DNA of 64,000 nucleotides. Source: Xenorhabdus cabanillasii. Its GTDB lineage: Bacteria > Pseudomonadota > Gammaproteobacteria > Enterobacterales > Enterobacteriaceae. The translations under genes and the position numbers were made by a program. Positions 20,415 to 28,878 of the stretch are shown here, in pieces. The DNA lies in NCBI RefSeq assembly GCF_003386665.1, contig NZ_QTUB01000001.1, positions 1,488,001 through 1,552,000 on the forward strand, written 5' to 3'. Positions within the stretch are counted from its first letter, which is position 1. Each line of letters opens with the position of its first letter. The notes below the pieces were generated by a model. It was given only the letters and a program-made list of their open reading frames with translations. It had not been told where the DNA came from and made no database searches.

Positions 20415-21626
20415 ATGATTGCTTCTCTTTCTGAACAGATAAATCAACAATCATTAAAATTGAATGTTGATACTCCTTTTTTAGCTGTTCCTGCATCATA
20501 TAATCCTAATTCAGGAGAAATATTTACTAAAGTGACAGCAACGGTCAGAGATACACATGGAAATCCTTTACCAGAGGTAAAAATATTTGTTACAAACCAC
20601 TCAAATGGTAAATTAAAAGAAGTGATAGTATTCGCTTCTAATCATGAAGATAAAATCGTAATTGAATTACATGATGGTTATGAGGGGTTTTTTATTGAAA
20701 CACAGGATGATGGAACACTCTCATTTTTCATACAACCAAAAGAATCAAGAGGGTTAATATTGCAATTATATGCACAAATACCGGGGGATGAAAATATAGT
20801 TGCTGCCGATCATGAAATTTATATTGTTGATCATACATACCAAGAACTACCTGATGAACTTCTTGAACCAGAGATAATTGGTTTTTCAGGAGGATATTTA
20901 AAATCAGATGGAAATAGTAAATTCAAAGCTATGATTAACGATATTTATGATATTATTAATGGAGCTTATATATTATTTTTTGTTAATGGTGAATATACTA
21001 GAATGTCTATTCCATTTTCAGAAGCAGGAGGTTTTCATTTACCTTATGCTATTTTTGGAAATAAAAAATCATCAGATTTTTCTTATGTTGTTATTAGAGA
21101 AACCGGAGATATATATCCATATAAATCAAGACCATTGACTTTAACTTACATGAGAGAGCCAAATGAGCCTTGGTCTGAAGTTGATAGAATATACGACTCT
21201 TGTGTAGTTTACAGTAGTGCGGGAATTTCTTCTGAGAACATTATAGAACATTATACCGATGTTTATAATGACACCATTTCTTATCCTAACGAAGATGATG
21301 CAGGTTTATTTGTTACAATTATGGGAACAAACGATCCTAATGATACTTCAAAAGTTGTATTTGGTTCTGAAGTGACATTAAATTTATATATTAACGCCAG
21401 GACAGGGCATTTTAACTGGAGTTGTACTAAAACAATGTTATCTATGTCTAATAGGAATACGGCAACTTTGATATTTCCTATACCTCGTGAACTTTTAGAA
21501 AATAAACCAGCATATTATGACCGTGATGGTGAAATATATTTTGACTATCAAGTTGGAACAGATCTTGATCCTGATGTTTCCTATGGAAAAACTTGGTTTG
21601 CACATATTAATGTATTACCAGAATAG
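20415..21626 (+). CDS. Unrecognised Ig-like protein, tandem paralogue C (intact)
   Basis: The clean two-region member of the family, 403 aa. TGAGG lies 8 bases before the ATG. No signal peptide or transmembrane segment. Residues about 20-135 form the Big_1-like region (TKVTATVRDTHGNPLPEVKI, TQDDGTLSFFIQP); about 150-403 form the family region (IIGFSGGYLKSDGNSKFKAM, AYILFFVNGEYT, FHLPYAIFG, YDSCVVYSSAGISSENII, FGSEVTLNLYINA, IYFDYQVG, YGKTWFAHINVLPE). The spacing of 180 bases from B and 121 from D, with similar upstream sequences ending in GAGG, suggests a duplicated array, with each gene carrying its own ribosome site. Function unknown. Confidence 0.8.
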   Translation: MIASLSEQINQQSLKLNVDTPFLAVPASYNPNSGEIFTKVTATVRDTHGNPLPEVKIFVTNHSNGKLKEVIVFASNHEDKIVIELHDGYEGFFIETQDDGTLSFFIQPKESRGLILQLYAQIPGDENIVAADHEIYIVDHTYQELPDELLEPEIIGFSGGYLKSDGNSKFKAMINDIYDIINGAYILFFVNGEYTRMSIPFSEAGGFHLPYAIFGNKKSSDFSYVVIRETGDIYPYKSRPLTLTYMREPNEPWSEVDRIYDSCVVYSSAGISSENIIEHYTDVYNDTISYPNEDDAGLFVTIMGTNDPNDTSKVVFGSEVTLNLYINARTGHFNWSCTKTMLSMSNRNTATLIFPIPRELLENKPAYYDRDGEIYFDYQVGTDLDPDVSYGKTWFAHINVLPE

Positions 21627-21747
21627 AAAGTGTGTATTATATAGATTTGTATAGTATTTAGCGGATTAGGATGTTATTAAGCTGTAGGTGTTGATGGAGC
21701 TTTCATTTCATTAATAAAGTTAATTTTTAAAATTATGAGGCGGTGTT

Positions 21748-22719
21748 ATGTATTATAGTAATGTACTTCCTGCACCAAAAATTGATGGATTTGATGGGCA
21801 TTATTTATATAATGGAGGGAGTAGTTATTTTTGTGCAATTGTTCCATACTATGAAAATGCTCATCAGTCTGATATTATATGTTTTTATATAAATGGTATT
21901 GCAACTGGAGTTTGTTTTCCTCTTGAGCGGTTATCTCGTTTGGGTTCTCATTGTACAATAAAATTAAGTTTTACTCTTTTCGAATCTTACATTGGTCAAC
22001 AATGTAAATTAAGTTATACCGTTAAAAGTGGGAGTGTATTAACGCCTTCAGAATCACTACGAGTAATATACACTGGTGAGACTGGACCATATCAAAACGC
22101 TCTTTATGATCGCTGTCTTGTATATTCTAGTTTTGGAATTTCTTCTGAAAATATAATAAATTATCGTAATTATAGTGGTGATTATAGTGATTATGGTAAT
22201 GAAGCTGTTTATGATTGTGGTGATGTAAATGCCAATAACACAGTTACTTGCTCTACTATTTCTAATTATAAAAATACCCCAGATGGGCAGACGGGGTTAT
22301 ATGTTGTAATCCAGGGAAGTAATGATACTGCGGGAGGAGTGCGGATTGGGAGTGAAGTTTCGCTGAGTATGCGCATAGACTCTTGTGGCGGGCCTGAAAA
22401 TACATTTGATCCCCAAATTATGGAACCATATCCAGATGATCCTAATACTGGGCAACTTGTTTTTCCTGTCCCGTATTATGGTCTTGAAAAAATATATCGT
22501 AATGGATATTGCAAGACTAGCAATGGTTATTCGTTTGGATATGGTCAGCTTAAATTTATGTATTCTACGAGTGATGGGCGCACATCATCACTCTGGCAGG
22601 GAAGGATATTTACTTGCGGGCCGGGATACACAAGTCCTCCTTTTAAGGAGGGTGATCCTGAATGTCCTAATATTGAAGGTATCCATGGTCATATTGTTTG
22701 TCCTGGTTGTGGATTTTAA
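21748..22719 (+). CDS. Cysteine-rich short paralogue D
   Basis: 323 aa covering only the family C-terminal region: PKIDGFDGHYLYNGGSSYF, DIICFYINGIATG, YDRCLVYSSFGISSENIINY, RIGSEVSLSMRID, GQLKFMYS and SSLWQGRI. The Big_1-like region is absent. Unlike A-C it has about 14 cysteines and a unique tail with CGPG, PECPN and a final CPGCGF. Start ATG at 21748 has GAGG upstream. Cysteine enrichment suggests disulfides (extracellular or periplasmic exposure) or metal binding, but no signal peptide is present. Last gene of the array; function unknown. Confidence 0.78.
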   Translation: MYYSNVLPAPKIDGFDGHYLYNGGSSYFCAIVPYYENAHQSDIICFYINGIATGVCFPLERLSRLGSHCTIKLSFTLFESYIGQQCKLSYTVKSGSVLTPSESLRVIYTGETGPYQNALYDRCLVYSSFGISSENIINYRNYSGDYSDYGNEAVYDCGDVNANNTVTCSTISNYKNTPDGQTGLYVVIQGSNDTAGGVRIGSEVSLSMRIDSCGGPENTFDPQIMEPYPDDPNTGQLVFPVPYYGLEKIYRNGYCKTSNGYSFGYGQLKFMYSTSDGRTSSLWQGRIFTCGPGYTSPPFKEGDPECPNIEGIHGHIVCPGCGF

Positions 22720-22970
22720 GGAGGTGTCTGAATATATATAATTTTACGTTTGTTTTTTTAAAAGTATAATTTAAATTATCATGTTGATAATAAATTAAAT
22801 CTACTGTTATTTAGTGCAATTTAATCACATGTAATAAGACACCTTGTTAATATCATTAGTCCTAATTGGCACCTATAACATGGGTGCCAATTACATCAGA
22901 ATGATCTTAAAATCACTTCGATAATATTTCATTGAGTGATTATCTTTTTTCTCAATTGATGCATTTTATT

Positions 22971-23167
22971 TATACTCAATGAATTTCAAGATGCGTTGCG
23001 GCGATAAGGGAGCGACAAATTCGTCGGGAACGAATTGCCCAGCCAAAGGCTGGCCTCCGGTGAGAGGCAAGAGCCTCTCATTAATCTCCGGGAGCATAAA
23101 TAATTTTATGGCCGGGATAAATGAGCGCAGCCAACAAAGAGGCAACTTGAAAGACGGAGGGAATATA
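22971..23167. repeat. Palindromic intergenic repeat (ERIC/MITE-like), about 197 bp
   Basis: Imperfect terminal inverted repeats: TATACTCAATGAATTTCAAG at the left and CAACTTGAAAGACGGAGGGA followed by ATATA at the right. Small nested hairpins lie inside (AGCC-GGCT near 23042-23052, GAGAGGC-GCCTCTC near 23062-23080). It resembles dispersed noncoding palindromic repeats I remember from Photorhabdus, Xenorhabdus and related enterobacteria. GC content is well above the flanking DNA. The 75-codon frame inside is an artefact of the repeat. Confidence 0.7.
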
Positions 23168-23966
23168 CACAAATCCAGCATGCCTTCCCTGTGCAATAAT
23201 ATATAAATACAGAATGTTCCTATATCCAAAAAGTTAAAAATTTGGAAAAGGATAGATATATTATATAGGTAATGTCACACATAAAATAAGTTTTCATGAG
23301 TGTTGTATTTTACTCGAATTATGATAATTAAACCCTTTGTGATTTATTTTTTTCTAATAGTTTCCAAATTGTATTATGGAATTGGATGTGTTTTAAGATT
23401 AACACGTAATAAGTGTTAATTATGAATTGGTGATAAAGTTAAAGATATGGATGGATTTTATTATAAAAGACACATGAATAATCGATGGTTATGACATTAT
23501 ACGAGTAAACTAGTCTGATATGCCTTTTCTTATCTTTTATTATTAATCTATTCACATGTGGTCTAATAGTATGATATTTTATTTTTATTGAACTTGATTT
23601 TAATCATCTGAGGTTATTTGATGTTAGATCTATTATCTTTATAGTTCCTAAAATCATAAAAAGTATAATATAATGTGAGGTATACTTATTTGTATGATTT
23701 ATTGACTATTCTGGAGGATAAAAAATTATCTTTTTCTGTATTGATAGCTGTGTACTTTATCTTTATCACAAGTGTAATTATTAATTTATGTGATTAAAAC
23801 ACAATAGTAAATCTTTTGCTAATTGTACCCTTATTAACTAACATTTCACTCGTTAACATTTTGACCAGTAGTCCCGATAAGACCTTTGGCGAAACGCTAA
23901 GTTAAAATGCTATCACCATAAATCTGTAATGTTTTGCCGTTATTCACAACCATTGGGCGAAAGAAC
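23168..23966. other. AT-rich intergenic region upstream of the LysR gene
   Basis: About 800 bases with no credible reading frame, RNA or relic recognised. It should contain the promoter of the LysR-type gene. Confidence 0.5.
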
Positions 23967-24857
23967 ATGGATATACGCAATCTTGAAGCTTTCATCGTTT
24001 TGGCTGAGACTCTTAATTATCATAAGGCTTCAGAGAAACTTTACCTTTCTCAGCCTGCTTTGACGAAAAAAATACATGGTCTGGAAGGTATTCTGGGTGC
24101 TTCATTATTCAGAAGGGGACCAAGTGGAACAAGATTAACAGATTTTGGGCGGAAAACGTTGGAAAATGCCAGGAAGTTTTTAACACATTATGAACAGTTT
24201 AAAAGTCAGGTACAGTCTGATTCAAAAAGGGAAATTTTCAGGCATCTGTATATTGGCTCTTGTTTTCCTACCCATAATTATTTGCAAATAGAGAGACAGC
24301 TTGCAGGGAAAAAACGGAATGTTGTGCTGGCTTTGATGACAGGATTGTCAGTTGAACAGCAAATTAATTTGTTGAATATGGGAATGCTCCATATAGCTGT
24401 AATGCCGTTGGTGGCTGTGACACAGTTAGAGCCGAGAAAAATTTTTACTGAAAAATTGGTTTATATCTTTAGAAAAAGGAGTCAATTAATAACTAAATTT
24501 AGAACGGAAAACAGCAAATCTGAATATAAGAATTTTCTGATCAGTTCATCGGGAAAAAACGAGGTGATTGACCTGAATGATTGTCTGAATGTTTTTCCTG
24601 TTTATACTGGTGATAATATGAATTTATTATTAAAAACAAATGATATTATGTTAATTATGGAGATGATTACAAAAAACGGTAATTATACATGTGTGCCTAA
24701 ACGAATGGTTGCTGCCATTCCTGATTATTATATGAATTTGTTAGAGATTGTTGAAACCGATCAGAAAATAGATTTAGGTGTGGTTTGGGGTAAGTCAATA
24801 GATGATGATTTGATTGATGATGCTGAAAGTTTTTCTGCATTAGTGGCTAATTTGTAA
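23967..24857 (+). CDS. LysR-family transcriptional regulator
   Basis: 296 aa from the ATG that begins MDIRNLEAFIVLAETLNYHK (GAAAGAAC upstream); a TTG at 23934 would add 11 unconserved residues. The N-terminal winged helix-turn-helix is classical: HKASEKLYLSQPALTKKIHGLEGILGASLFRRG (about 20-52). The remainder is the periplasmic-binding-like effector domain. The target and ligand cannot be read. It is the last gene of the accessory block and faces yheS; control of the adhesin and paralogue array is possible but unsupported. Confidence 0.85.
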   Translation: MDIRNLEAFIVLAETLNYHKASEKLYLSQPALTKKIHGLEGILGASLFRRGPSGTRLTDFGRKTLENARKFLTHYEQFKSQVQSDSKREIFRHLYIGSCFPTHNYLQIERQLAGKKRNVVLALMTGLSVEQQINLLNMGMLHIAVMPLVAVTQLEPRKIFTEKLVYIFRKRSQLITKFRTENSKSEYKNFLISSSGKNEVIDLNDCLNVFPVYTGDNMNLLLKTNDIMLIMEMITKNGNYTCVPKRMVAAIPDYYMNLLEIVETDQKIDLGVVWGKSIDDDLIDDAESFSALVANL

Positions 24858-25127
24858 AATAATGTGATAAGTAATCAGTGAATTATTTCATTGTTATTTT
24901 TAATGTGCTCTGTTCTGCAATCAGATTTAAATTATAACTGATAAGGCAGTTTACGCTGGAAGTATAAAATTTTTATTAGAATTACTGATGTTTTGCAATT
25001 ATAAAAACACTTTTTTAATTAAATGATTTATCATTTTTACGGTCAGTAAGATAATGAGTTTTAGATAAACTCCTATTTTTATCTGTATACATAGTACGTT
25101 TAGGCATCTTGCTATATAAAATAAAGC

Positions 25128-25166
25128 ATGATTATCGGGTATTGTAATTCAATACCCGATAATCAT
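25128..25166 (-). terminator. Perfect 17-bp palindrome between the LysR gene and yheS
   Basis: ATGATTATCGGGTATTG (25128-25144) and its exact complement (25150-25166) flank a 5-nt loop. It lies 29 bases after the yheS stop. On the minus strand a T-rich stretch (GCTTTATTTTATAT) follows, so it is most likely the yheS terminator and may act in both directions. Confidence 0.75.
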
Positions 25167-25195
25167 TGCCTAACAATAATTGAATGGTAATAAAC

Positions 25196-27148
25196 TTACT
25201 GATTGGTGTTAAATGTTTCTGTCATTTTTTCAAGTTGCTCTTGAATATCCAGCCATTCCATTTCGATGTCTTCCAGTCTGGATTTGGTCTTTATTTGTTG
25301 GTGCAGGCATTCCGTTAATTCAGTTTTACGTTCACTTTCATATATTGTGTTATCTGAAAGTTTTTCTTCCAAACTTGCCAATTTTGTACTTAAATTTTCC
25401 ATCTCTTTTTCAAGAACTGTGAGTTGCTTACGCAATGGTTGTGTCTGGCTACGGAATTCCGCTTCACGCCGTTTTTGATCTTTGCGTTCTTGCGCACTGT
25501 AATTTTGAACGTTATTGACAGAATCATCTGTGCCGGGAGCTGTTTTTTCCTTTTCCTGACTTTCACGCAACTGTTGACGTTGTAACTCTGTCAGCCATTG
25601 CTGGTAGTCTTCCAAATCACCTTTGAAAGGTTCTGCTTTGCCATCATGTACCAGATAGAGTTCATCTGTCGTAGAACGTAATAAGTGTCTGTCGTGCGAT
25701 ACCACGACAAGAGCGCCATCGAAATCGATCAGGGCTTCAGTCAATGCTTGTCTCATGTCGAGATCGAGGTGGTTGGTCGGTTCATCCAGCAACAGAAGAT
25801 TCGGGCATTGCCAGACAATAAGCGCCAGCACTAATCGGGCTTTTTCTCCTCCTGAGAAACGGACAGTGGGATCGGTCACTTGGTCACCTTTGAACCCAAA
25901 ACCACCAAGATAATCTCTTAACTGTTGTTCTGTTTCCTGAGGAGCAAGTCTGGCTAAATGTTGTAAAGGAGATTCATCTGCGCGAAGGTACTCCAACTGA
26001 TGTTGTGCAAAATATCCTGGCTTGATGCCCTTCGCTAAGGAAATCTCTCCTTGTTGTGGAACGAGTTCCCCTGCCAGTAATTTTATCAGGGTTGATTTAC
26101 CCGCACCGTTACGACCCAACAAGCCAATTCGTGAACCCGGAACCAGATTTAATTTGATTGAGTTCAGAACCGTTTTATCTCCGTATCCGGCACTGACTTT
26201 TTCCATAATTAATAGTGGATTTGGCAGGCTGTCTGGCTGGCGGAAACTGAAACGGAATGGGTTATCAACATGAGCAGGTGCAATCAGCTCCATTCGCTCC
26301 AGCATTTTGATTCGGCTTTGAGCTTGTTTTGCCTTAGAAGCTTTAGCACGAAAACGATCAATGTAGCTTTGCAAATGCGCTACTTTCTCTTGCTGGCTTT
26401 GGTACAAGGCTTGTTGCTGAGCGAGTTTGGCTGCCCGTTGCCGTTCAAAGGAAGAGTAATTGCCTGTGTATTCAAATAAGTTCTGCTGTTCAATGTGCAG
26501 GACTTTATCAATGATTGGATCGAGGAAATCTCTGTCGTGCGATATCAGGATTAAAGTACCTGTATAGTTTTTCAGCCATTTTTCGAGCCAGATTACAGCA
26601 TCCAGGTCAAGGTGGTTGGTGGGTTCATCAAGTAACAATAGCTCAGAACGACAAATCAGCGCCTGAGCCAGATTAAGTCGCATACGCCAGCCACCGGAAA
26701 ATGAACGGACAGGTTGTTCCAGTTGAGCCTGAGAAAATCCTAGTCCATGCAGTAAACTGGATGTGCGGGCACGGATTGTCCAGGCCTGAATGGTGTCGAG
26801 TAAGCCGTGAAGGTGTGCAATGGCATGACCATCATTCTGTTCGTTGGCAATTTTCAGTTTCTGTTCCAGTTGGCGGAATTCACGATCACCATCGATCACA
26901 TATTCCAGAGCTGAAACCTCCAGAGCTGGTGTTTCTTGGTTCACCCATGCTAAAGCCCAATTGTTGGGAAATGTCGCTGATCCACTTTCAGCTTGCAGTT
27001 CACCTTTCAGTAATGAGAGCAGGGTTGATTTACCACAACCATTTTTACCAACTAATCCCACTTTTTGTCCGGGATTGATGGTTGCGCTGGCATTGTCCAG
27101 TAGGACGCGAATGCCACGACGGATTTGCAGAGAAGAAAAAACAATCAT
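25196..27148 (-). CDS. yheS: ABC-F family ATPase YheS
   Basis: Cytoplasmic ABC-F protein of 650 aa, a ribosome-associated ATPase class without membrane segments. It has two ABC domains: Walker [15 protein letters not shown] and GLLGRNGAGKSTLIK, signatures SFSGGWRMRL and RFSGGEKARL, and two Walker B/D-loop copies of LLLLDEPTNHLDLD. A charged interdomain linker (about 235-290) and a C-terminal coiled coil (about 540-640) complete the architecture. The closest remembered homologue is E. coli YheS (637 aa), supported by the neighbouring yheV-slyD block. Divergent from the kefB relic and yheV. Confidence 0.92.
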   Translation of the reverse strand: MIVFSSLQIRRGIRVLLDNASATINPGQKVGLVGKNGCGKSTLLSLLKGELQAESGSATFPNNWALAWVNQETPALEVSALEYVIDGDREFRQLEQKLKIANEQNDGHAIAHLHGLLDTIQAWTIRARTSSLLHGLGFSQAQLEQPVRSFSGGWRMRLNLAQALICRSELLLLDEPTNHLDLDAVIWLEKWLKNYTGTLILISHDRDFLDPIIDKVLHIEQQNLFEYTGNYSSFERQRAAKLAQQQALYQSQQEKVAHLQSYIDRFRAKASKAKQAQSRIKMLERMELIAPAHVDNPFRFSFRQPDSLPNPLLIMEKVSAGYGDKTVLNSIKLNLVPGSRIGLLGRNGAGKSTLIKLLAGELVPQQGEISLAKGIKPGYFAQHQLEYLRADESPLQHLARLAPQETEQQLRDYLGGFGFKGDQVTDPTVRFSGGEKARLVLALIVWQCPNLLLLDEPTNHLDLDMRQALTEALIDFDGALVVVSHDRHLLRSTTDELYLVHDGKAEPFKGDLEDYQQWLTELQRQQLRESQEKEKTAPGTDDSVNNVQNYSAQERKDQKRREAEFRSQTQPLRKQLTVLEKEMENLSTKLASLEEKLSDNTIYESERKTELTECLHQQIKTKSRLEDIEMEWLDIQEQLEKMTETFNTNQ

Positions 27149-27291
27149 GATGTTGTCTGTATGGGATATGTTAAGTTAATAATGACATTATATGTATTCT
27201 TTTTGATAGCTTGGCGTGCATGGTAGCGGAAAATAGGCGGTCTGACACGTCCTGCAAGGAGACTGATGTTATTGTCATTTAACATGGTGAT

Positions 27292-27372
27292 GTGAGCGAA
27301 GTGGAACTATTGCGTAACACATTAATCAGGTTAGGGGGTCATCCGCATCAAGCACGAACAGCGGTGGAGGTA
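27292..27372 (+). pseudogene. Relic of the 3' region of kefB
   Basis: In frame with and just upstream of yheV the DNA reads SEVELLRNTLIRLGGHPHQA, closely matching the KefB segment [20 protein letters not shown] as I remember it from E. coli. A stop codon precedes it at 27280, and the rest of kefB (a potassium/proton antiporter of about 600 aa) and kefG are absent. E. coli gene order here is yheS, kefG, kefB, yheV, so this is a deletion scar. The fragment is only about 25 codons and is not expected to be functional. Confidence 0.65.
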
Positions 27373-27375
27373 AGC

Positions 27376-27579
27376 ATGTCAGTGAGTCGTAAACGTTTTA
27401 TAGCAGGTGCTGTGTGCCCGAAATGTCAGTCACAGGACACTTTGGCAATGTGGCAGGAAAACAGAGTTGATATTGTCGAGTGTGTTCACTGTGGACATCT
27501 TCAGCGACAAACCGATGAGACTGTAACGTCTCATGTCAGAGATCAGGAACAAGTTATCGGCATTTTTACACCTCAGTAA
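27376..27579 (+). CDS. yheV: YheV family putative zinc-ribbon protein
   Basis: 67 aa beginning MSVSRKRFIAGAVCPKCQSQ. Two CxxC pairs (CPKC and CVHCGH) form a probable zinc ribbon, and the C-terminus EQVIGIFTPQ is typical of the family. Function unknown. GGAGG lies 5 bases before the ATG at 27376, which fixes the start; the longer frame from 27292 includes the kefB relic. Located upstream of slyD as in E. coli. Confidence 0.88.
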   Translation: MSVSRKRFIAGAVCPKCQSQDTLAMWQENRVDIVECVHCGHLQRQTDETVTSHVRDQEQVIGIFTPQ

Positions 27580-27717
27580 CTCAATGTAATTACAATGGGT
27601 AATGGATAAATTTTTCCATCACTAGGTACAGTGAAGTAGAATTCCGGTACAATCAGCGGCATTTTTTTAGTCGTAACAATTTTCCCACGTTTTTTCCTGG
27701 GTATCGTAGGAGATGTC

Positions 27718-28248
27718 ATGAAAGTAGCAAAAGATTTGGTGGTCAGCTTGGCTTATCAAGTAAGAACAGAAGATGGTGTTTTAGTTGATGAGTCTCCGGT
27801 TAGCGCACCGTTAGACTATCTGCATGGCCGCGGTTCCCTGATTAGCGGTTTGGAAAAAGCGCTGGAGGGCCGTGAGGCTGGTGAACGTTTTGATGTTAGC
27901 GTTGAAGCAAATGATGCGTATGGTCAGTATGATGAGAACTTAGTTCAGCGCGTAGCAAAAGATGTTTTTGTTGGTGTAGAAGAGTTGCAGGTTGGTATGC
28001 GTTTCCTGGCGGATACTGATATGGGGCCTGTACCTGTTGAAATTACCGCTTTAGAAGGTGATGAAGTGGTTGTTGATGGTAACCATATGCTGGCTGGTCA
28101 GAACCTGAAATTCAACGTTGAAATTGTAGCGGTTCGTGAGGCGACAGAAGAAGAACTGGCTCATGGTCACGTACATGGCCAGGGTGGTTGCGGTGATCAC
28201 CATCATGATCATGAAGGTCATAGCTGCTGTGGCGGCGGTTGCCATTAA
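27718..28248 (+). CDS. slyD: FKBP-type peptidyl-prolyl isomerase and metallochaperone SlyD
   Basis: Cytoplasmic FKBP-type prolyl isomerase and chaperone that delivers nickel for hydrogenase maturation in E. coli and supports phage phiX174 lysis. 176 aa: the FKBP domain (about 1-70 and 120-145) is interrupted by the insert-in-flap chaperone domain (about 75-120), and the tail is rich in His and Cys (GDHHHDHEGHSCCGGGCH). The tail is somewhat shorter than in E. coli (196 aa in total). A terminator follows. Confidence 0.95.
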   Translation: MKVAKDLVVSLAYQVRTEDGVLVDESPVSAPLDYLHGRGSLISGLEKALEGREAGERFDVSVEANDAYGQYDENLVQRVAKDVFVGVEELQVGMRFLADTDMGPVPVEITALEGDEVVVDGNHMLAGQNLKFNVEIVAVREATEEELAHGHVHGQGGCGDHHHDHEGHSCCGGGCH

Positions 28249-28269
28249 TTAGCTGGTTAGCTGAAAAAA

Positions 28270-28295
28270 GGGAAGCTGGCTGGCTTCTCTTTTTG
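28270..28295 (+). terminator. Rho-independent terminator of slyD
   Basis: GGGAAGC and GCTTCTC pair (one G-U) around a 6-nt loop and are followed by TTTTT. Confidence 0.75.
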
Positions 28296-28355
28296 CCTTC
28301 CCTGGCAGACGTTTTCCCGATTGGATAGCCGGAATTGGTCTCAGTGGAGCCGTTT

Positions 28356-28574
28356 TCAGTAGTGAGGTGGGGGCGTTTCTTCTGAAAGTGGGGCAACAAT
28401 TGATGACTGATGAGTTTTAAGCCGTTCGGCCATCAATTTTAGCTGTTCTTTTAGCTTATCTATTTCTACTTGCTGTTTTCTGACTTCTTGATTCAATGCT
28501 TCAATGGTAACTTCCTGATAGGCCAGTTTAGTTTCCAGTTGCTCAAATCTCTGCTCAAGGCTGGATAATACCAT
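28356..28574 (-). CDS. slyX: SlyX family protein
   Basis: Small protein of unknown function, 72 aa from MVLSSLEQRFEQLETKLAYQ. It is almost entirely a predicted coiled coil (about 5-55) and ends with the conserved EETPPPHY, as in E. coli SlyX (72 aa). AGGGG lies 8 bases before the ATG at 28574; an in-frame start at 28598 lacks a ribosome site. It lies between slyD and fkpA on the opposite strand, as in E. coli. Confidence 0.9.
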   Translation of the reverse strand: MVLSSLEQRFEQLETKLAYQEVTIEALNQEVRKQQVEIDKLKEQLKLMAERLKTHQSSIVAPLSEETPPPHY

Positions 28575-28878
28575 TACTTTTCCCCTGTCTTTGATCATGT
28601 AATTACGCGACGGAATTTATTGTATTCAAATCGATACTATAATACTTGAAGCCCAAAGCCTAATAGCCAAACCTTGATGGCTAGATCTTTTGGTGAAGGT
28701 GGAAAGAAAGTGGAGAGCAGGAAAGCTTTTCGCTCAATGAGTTACTTCACGGTTGTTTCAATATTTTTCAGGGCGGCGTATAGCAAATATTGTTATTGGT
28801 TTTCGCAGGCAGTTATAGTACATGTGGTCGCATGATTTTTGCTGACGGCAAACTCAGTCAAATTTATTGGAGAATAAG

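Noticed and set aside
16815..22719. CRISPR array, toxin-antitoxin or phage cargo as an explanation of the accessory block
   Set aside because: No short regularly spaced repeats, no integrase, terminase or structural phage genes, and no small toxin-antitoxin pair were found.
22979..23206. 75- and 87-codon frames on both strands in the palindromic repeat
   Set aside because: They exist only because the repeat is GC-richer and lacks stops; the DNA structure explains them.
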